From Botrimarina hoheduenensis (GTDB lineage Bacteria > Planctomycetota > Planctomycetia > Pirellulales > Lacipirellulaceae), in assembly GCF_007859815.1 (NCBI RefSeq), contig NZ_SJPH01000008.1:94140-158139 (forward strand): a stretch of 64,000 nt of DNA, in the 5' to 3' direction. This document shows, piece after piece, positions 61,796-64,000 of the stretch. Position 1 is the stretch's first letter; each line of letters opens with the position of its first letter. The notes beneath the pieces were generated by a model. That model did not search any database, was not told the DNA's origin, and was given only the letters and a program-made list of their open reading frames with translations. Made by a program: the position numbers and the translations under genes.

Positions 61796-63331
61796 ATGTC
61801 GACCGCCGCCCCTGTCGCCGCCAAGACCGTCCCCCTGCTCATCGGTGGCCAGTGGATCGAGCCCGCCGCCTCGGCGTGGGAAGAAGTCTTCAACCCCTCG
61901 AGCGGTGCCGTGATCGCGCGGACCCCGCTGGTTGGTGCCGCGGAAGTCGACGCCGCCGTCCGGGCCGCGGCGGCCGCCCTGCCCGACTGGTCGGCAACGC
62001 CCGTCGTCGAGCGCGCGCGGGTCATGTTCCGCTTCCGCGCCCTGCTGGAAGAACGCTTCGAAGAAGTCGCCACCCTGCTCACCCGTGAGCACGGCAAGAC
62101 GCTTGCCGAGGCTCGCGCTGAAGTGAACCGTGGCGTCGAGATGGTCGAATTCGCGTGCAGCATCCCGGCGCTCATCACCGGCGAGATCCTGCCCGACATC
62201 GCCAGCGGCGTCGACGCCGAGTGCGTCCGCCATCCGGTCGGCGTGTGCGTGGGGATCACCCCCTACAACTTCCCCAACATGGTGCCCCTGTGGATGTTTC
62301 CCGTAGCGATCACCTGCGGCAACACCTTCGTGCTGAAGCCTTCCGAAAAGACGCCCCTCTCGGCGGTGCTGCTCGGCGAGCTACTGGCCGAGGCCGGTCT
62401 GCCCGACGGGGTATTTAATCTGGTCCACGGCGCGCGTGACTGTGTCGAAGCGCTTCTGACGCATCCGCAGGTTGCCGCCATCTCGTTTGTTGGTTCCACG
62501 CCCGTTGCCAAGATCGTTTACGAAACGGGCACCGCGCACGGCAAGCGGGTGCAGGCCGCCGGGGGTGCCAAGAACCATCTCATCATCATGCCCGATGCGG
62601 ACATGGATCAAACCGTCAAGCAGCTAGCGGCCAGCGCCTACGGCTGCGCCGGTCAGCGGTGCATGGCGGGCAGCATCGCGGTGGCGGTTGGCTCGGCCGG
62701 CGATCCGCTCGTGGACGGTCTCGTGAATCTGGGCACCGCCATGCAGGTTGGTGCCAGCGACCCGGCTCTGTCCGCCGCAGCCGAATCGATCGGCATGGGG
62801 CCGCTGATCCGCGAGGACCATCGCCGCCGGGTGGCGTCGTATCTCGACATCGCCGCTGAAGATGGTGCCAAGATCGCGCTCGACGGGCGGCAGGCCGCCG
62901 CGGCCCAGTCGGGCGACGGCTTTGTCTTGGGACCCAGCGTGGTTGACCATGTCGCTCCTACGATGCGCGTTGCCAAAGAAGAAATCTTCGGCCCCGTGCT
63001 AAGCGTCTCGCGCGTCGGCTCGCTAGAAGACGCGCTCGCCCTGGGCGACGGCTGCGAGTTCGGCAACGGTGCCGTCATCTTCACGCGCGACGGTTACGCC
63101 GCCCGCGAGTTCAAGCAGCGCTTCAACGCCGGCATGATCGGCATCAACGTGGGCGTGCCGGCACCGATGGCGTGGTTCCCGTTCACGGGCTGGAACCGCT
63201 CGTTCTTCGGCGACCTGCACATCCAGGGCAAAGAAGGGATCCAGTTCTACACGCGTCAGAAGGTGACGCTCACCCGCTGGCCACGCACCGACGAGAGCCA
63301 CCTCGACCCGGTCTGGCGCAGCGGGCGGTGA
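61796..63331 (+). CDS. mmsA: CoA-acylating methylmalonate-semialdehyde dehydrogenase
   Basis: The 511-residue aldehyde dehydrogenase has ITPYNFPNMVPLWMFPVAI, FVGSTPVA, GGAKNHLIIMPDADMDQ and the catalytic cysteine in GCAGQRCMAGS. The last block and FTGWNRSFFGDLHIQGKEGIQFYT are typical of MmsA/IolA, which turn malonate or methylmalonate semialdehyde into acetyl- or propionyl-CoA. A TATAAT at 61654-61659 could be a -10 box, without a clear -35. It is divergent from the amidase operon, so the pathway could be co-regulated from the 333-base gap. Confidence 0.95.
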   Translation: MSTAAPVAAKTVPLLIGGQWIEPAASAWEEVFNPSSGAVIARTPLVGAAEVDAAVRAAAAALPDWSATPVVERARVMFRFRALLEERFEEVATLLTREHGKTLAEARAEVNRGVEMVEFACSIPALITGEILPDIASGVDAECVRHPVGVCVGITPYNFPNMVPLWMFPVAITCGNTFVLKPSEKTPLSAVLLGELLAEAGLPDGVFNLVHGARDCVEALLTHPQVAAISFVGSTPVAKIVYETGTAHGKRVQAAGGAKNHLIIMPDADMDQTVKQLAASAYGCAGQRCMAGSIAVAVGSAGDPLVDGLVNLGTAMQVGASDPALSAAAESIGMGPLIREDHRRRVASYLDIAAEDGAKIALDGRQAAAAQSGDGFVLGPSVVDHVAPTMRVAKEEIFGPVLSVSRVGSLEDALALGDGCEFGNGAVIFTRDGYAAREFKQRFNAGMIGINVGVPAPMAWFPFTGWNRSFFGDLHIQGKEGIQFYTRQKVTLTRWPRTDESHLDPVWRSGR

Positions 63332-63393
63332 GTTTTTGATAGAGCGGGCCTTCGCTAGTTATCGGAACTGCTGGCTATGCTTTTCTTTGATTG

Positions 63394-63894
63394 TCAGAAG
63401 TGCTGTTGGCGTCGCAGCAATGCCATGCTTACGGACAGCAGCATGAGAGCAGCGTTGGGTTCGGGTACAGAGCCGATCGTTGCGGGGACGGCGGCCACCG
63501 CCCCGTAGTTCGCCGACCATACGTCGTAATCATTTTGGGTGTACGCCAACCCGAGACCGTCGCGCCATACGGTGTAGTCGCCCAGATCGACTGTTCCGTC
63601 TCCGTTATAGTCGCCCGGCAGAGTTGGCGTGGTGACAACGTTCACCTGCATCCGGTACGGATTGAGTGGCGAGTAATACGTCCAGTTGGTGCCGGCGTCG
63701 GTCGAGTCGGCAAACAGCACAATGCTGCCCGGCCCGTACGTGTTCTGGCCCATGCCGATCGTCGAATCTTCGTACGACCAATCAAGCGAGCCATCGGCAA
63801 CGCCCAGGACAAACCAGTAGGAAGTATTAGCGTCGAGCAGTACGCCGCGGTCTGCTAAGAACACAACATCGTTTAGTTCGCTGGTCTTCCCCCC
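63394..63894 (-). pseudogene. Dockerin/PEP-CTERM surface protein, 5' end lost to an IS insertion
   Basis: The surviving C-terminal part is about 167 residues: LDANTSYWFVLG and YEDSTIG like choice-of-anchor R domains, then the dockerin-like GDYNGDGTVDLGDYTVWRD, and a PEP-CTERM tail (SVPEPNAALMLLSV...ALLRRQ). No signal peptide precedes it. In-frame residues past 63894 (to 63978) lie in an insertion-sequence end and lack protein character. The native N-terminus must be elsewhere or deleted, so I call it a broken gene. Confidence 0.75.
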
Positions 63895-64000
63895 TGAAAC
63901 TGAGCCATGCTGAATGAGAGAATCCCGAGCTGGGCGGTCCCCCGGCATGGAGGTTCTTTGATGAAGCGAACGAAGCATTCGACGGAGCAGATCATCGAGA
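63895..64000 (+). mobile_element. Left end of an IS3-type insertion sequence
   Basis: A TG-initiated end (tgaaactgagccatgctg) starts where the PEP-CTERM gene breaks off. 66 bases later there is a GGAGG ribosome site and ATG, opening a transposase OrfA-like frame. Family IS3 is inferred from the OrfA start. The right end and any target duplication lie beyond the window. Confidence 0.6.
63961..64000 (+). CDS. IS3-family transposase OrfA, first 13 residues
   Basis: The frame MKRTKHSTEQIIE runs off the right edge. This opening (K-R-x-x-H-S-x-E-Q-I-I) is typical of IS3-family OrfA helix-turn-helix proteins, which bind IS ends. GGAGG lies seven bases upstream of the ATG. Only 13 residues are visible. 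Confidence 0.7.
   Translation, partial: MKRTKHSTEQIIE

Noticed and set aside
1..64000. tRNA, rRNA or CRISPR array
   Set aside because: I saw no T-arm-like GTTCGA context with matching acceptor ends and no regular repeat-spacer pattern; a tRNA search program would be needed to confirm.

Overview
The window looks like chromosomal DNA from a high-GC planctomycete, most likely order Pirellulales. Pointers are proteins with the planctomycete N-terminal motif (PLEDRRLLA), dockerin-like calcium repeats (GDYNGDGTVDLGDYTVWRD type), a PEP-CTERM tail, a cysteine-rich Lpg1974-type porin, several lipoproteins, frequent GTG/TTG starts, weak Shine-Dalgarno sites and short same-strand runs instead of long operons. 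This placement is inference; no rRNA marker is present.

Layout. 0-20 kb: the end of an NAD kinase gene, exported proteins, pyruvate kinase, an isopropylmalate-dehydrogenase-type enzyme, an ABC-2 type membrane protein, two overlapping CNNM/CorC-type membrane genes, a Rieske protein coupled to an exported protein, glucose-6-phosphate isomerase, shikimate kinase, archaeal-type phosphoglycerate mutase and a large lipoprotein. 20-37 kb: nitroreductase, MoxR-like AAA+ ATPase, MFS transporter, Tat-exported Gfo/Idh/MocA protein, SGNH hydrolase, a giant cell-surface protein with two vWA domains, a porin and an MsbA-like exporter. 37-45 kb: a VKOR-thioredoxin fusion, a SyrB2-like predicted halogenase followed by an SDR, an ArsS radical SAM protein and a TIGR04282-type glycosyltransferase (both of the arsenosugar type), a zincin, ThiO and XdhC. 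45-52 kb: a signalling cluster of an AAA ATPase, a Ser/Thr kinase fused to a tubulin/FtsZ-like domain, an FHA-EAL protein, a STAS protein and a PSP1/YaaT-like protein. 52-64 kb: biotin synthase, a DUF11-repeat exported protein, a nearly complete reductive pyrimidine / beta-alanine catabolic cluster (PreA-like, aminotransferase, uracil permease, ureidopropionase-like amidase and divergent MmsA), then a dockerin/PEP-CTERM gene cut by the left end of an IS3-type element that runs off the window.

The best candidates for new biology are (1) the AAA / kinase-tubulin / FHA-EAL cluster, which could link protein phosphorylation, a GTPase filament and cyclic-di-GMP; (2) the HxA-type Fe(II)/2-oxoglutarate enzyme at 38.05 kb, predicted from its metal-ligand motif to be a halogenase and placed outside any NRPS/PKS context; and (3) the split arsenosugar-type locus. 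I saw no tRNA, rRNA or CRISPR array, but I scanned by eye and could miss a tRNA. All start choices are by eye.
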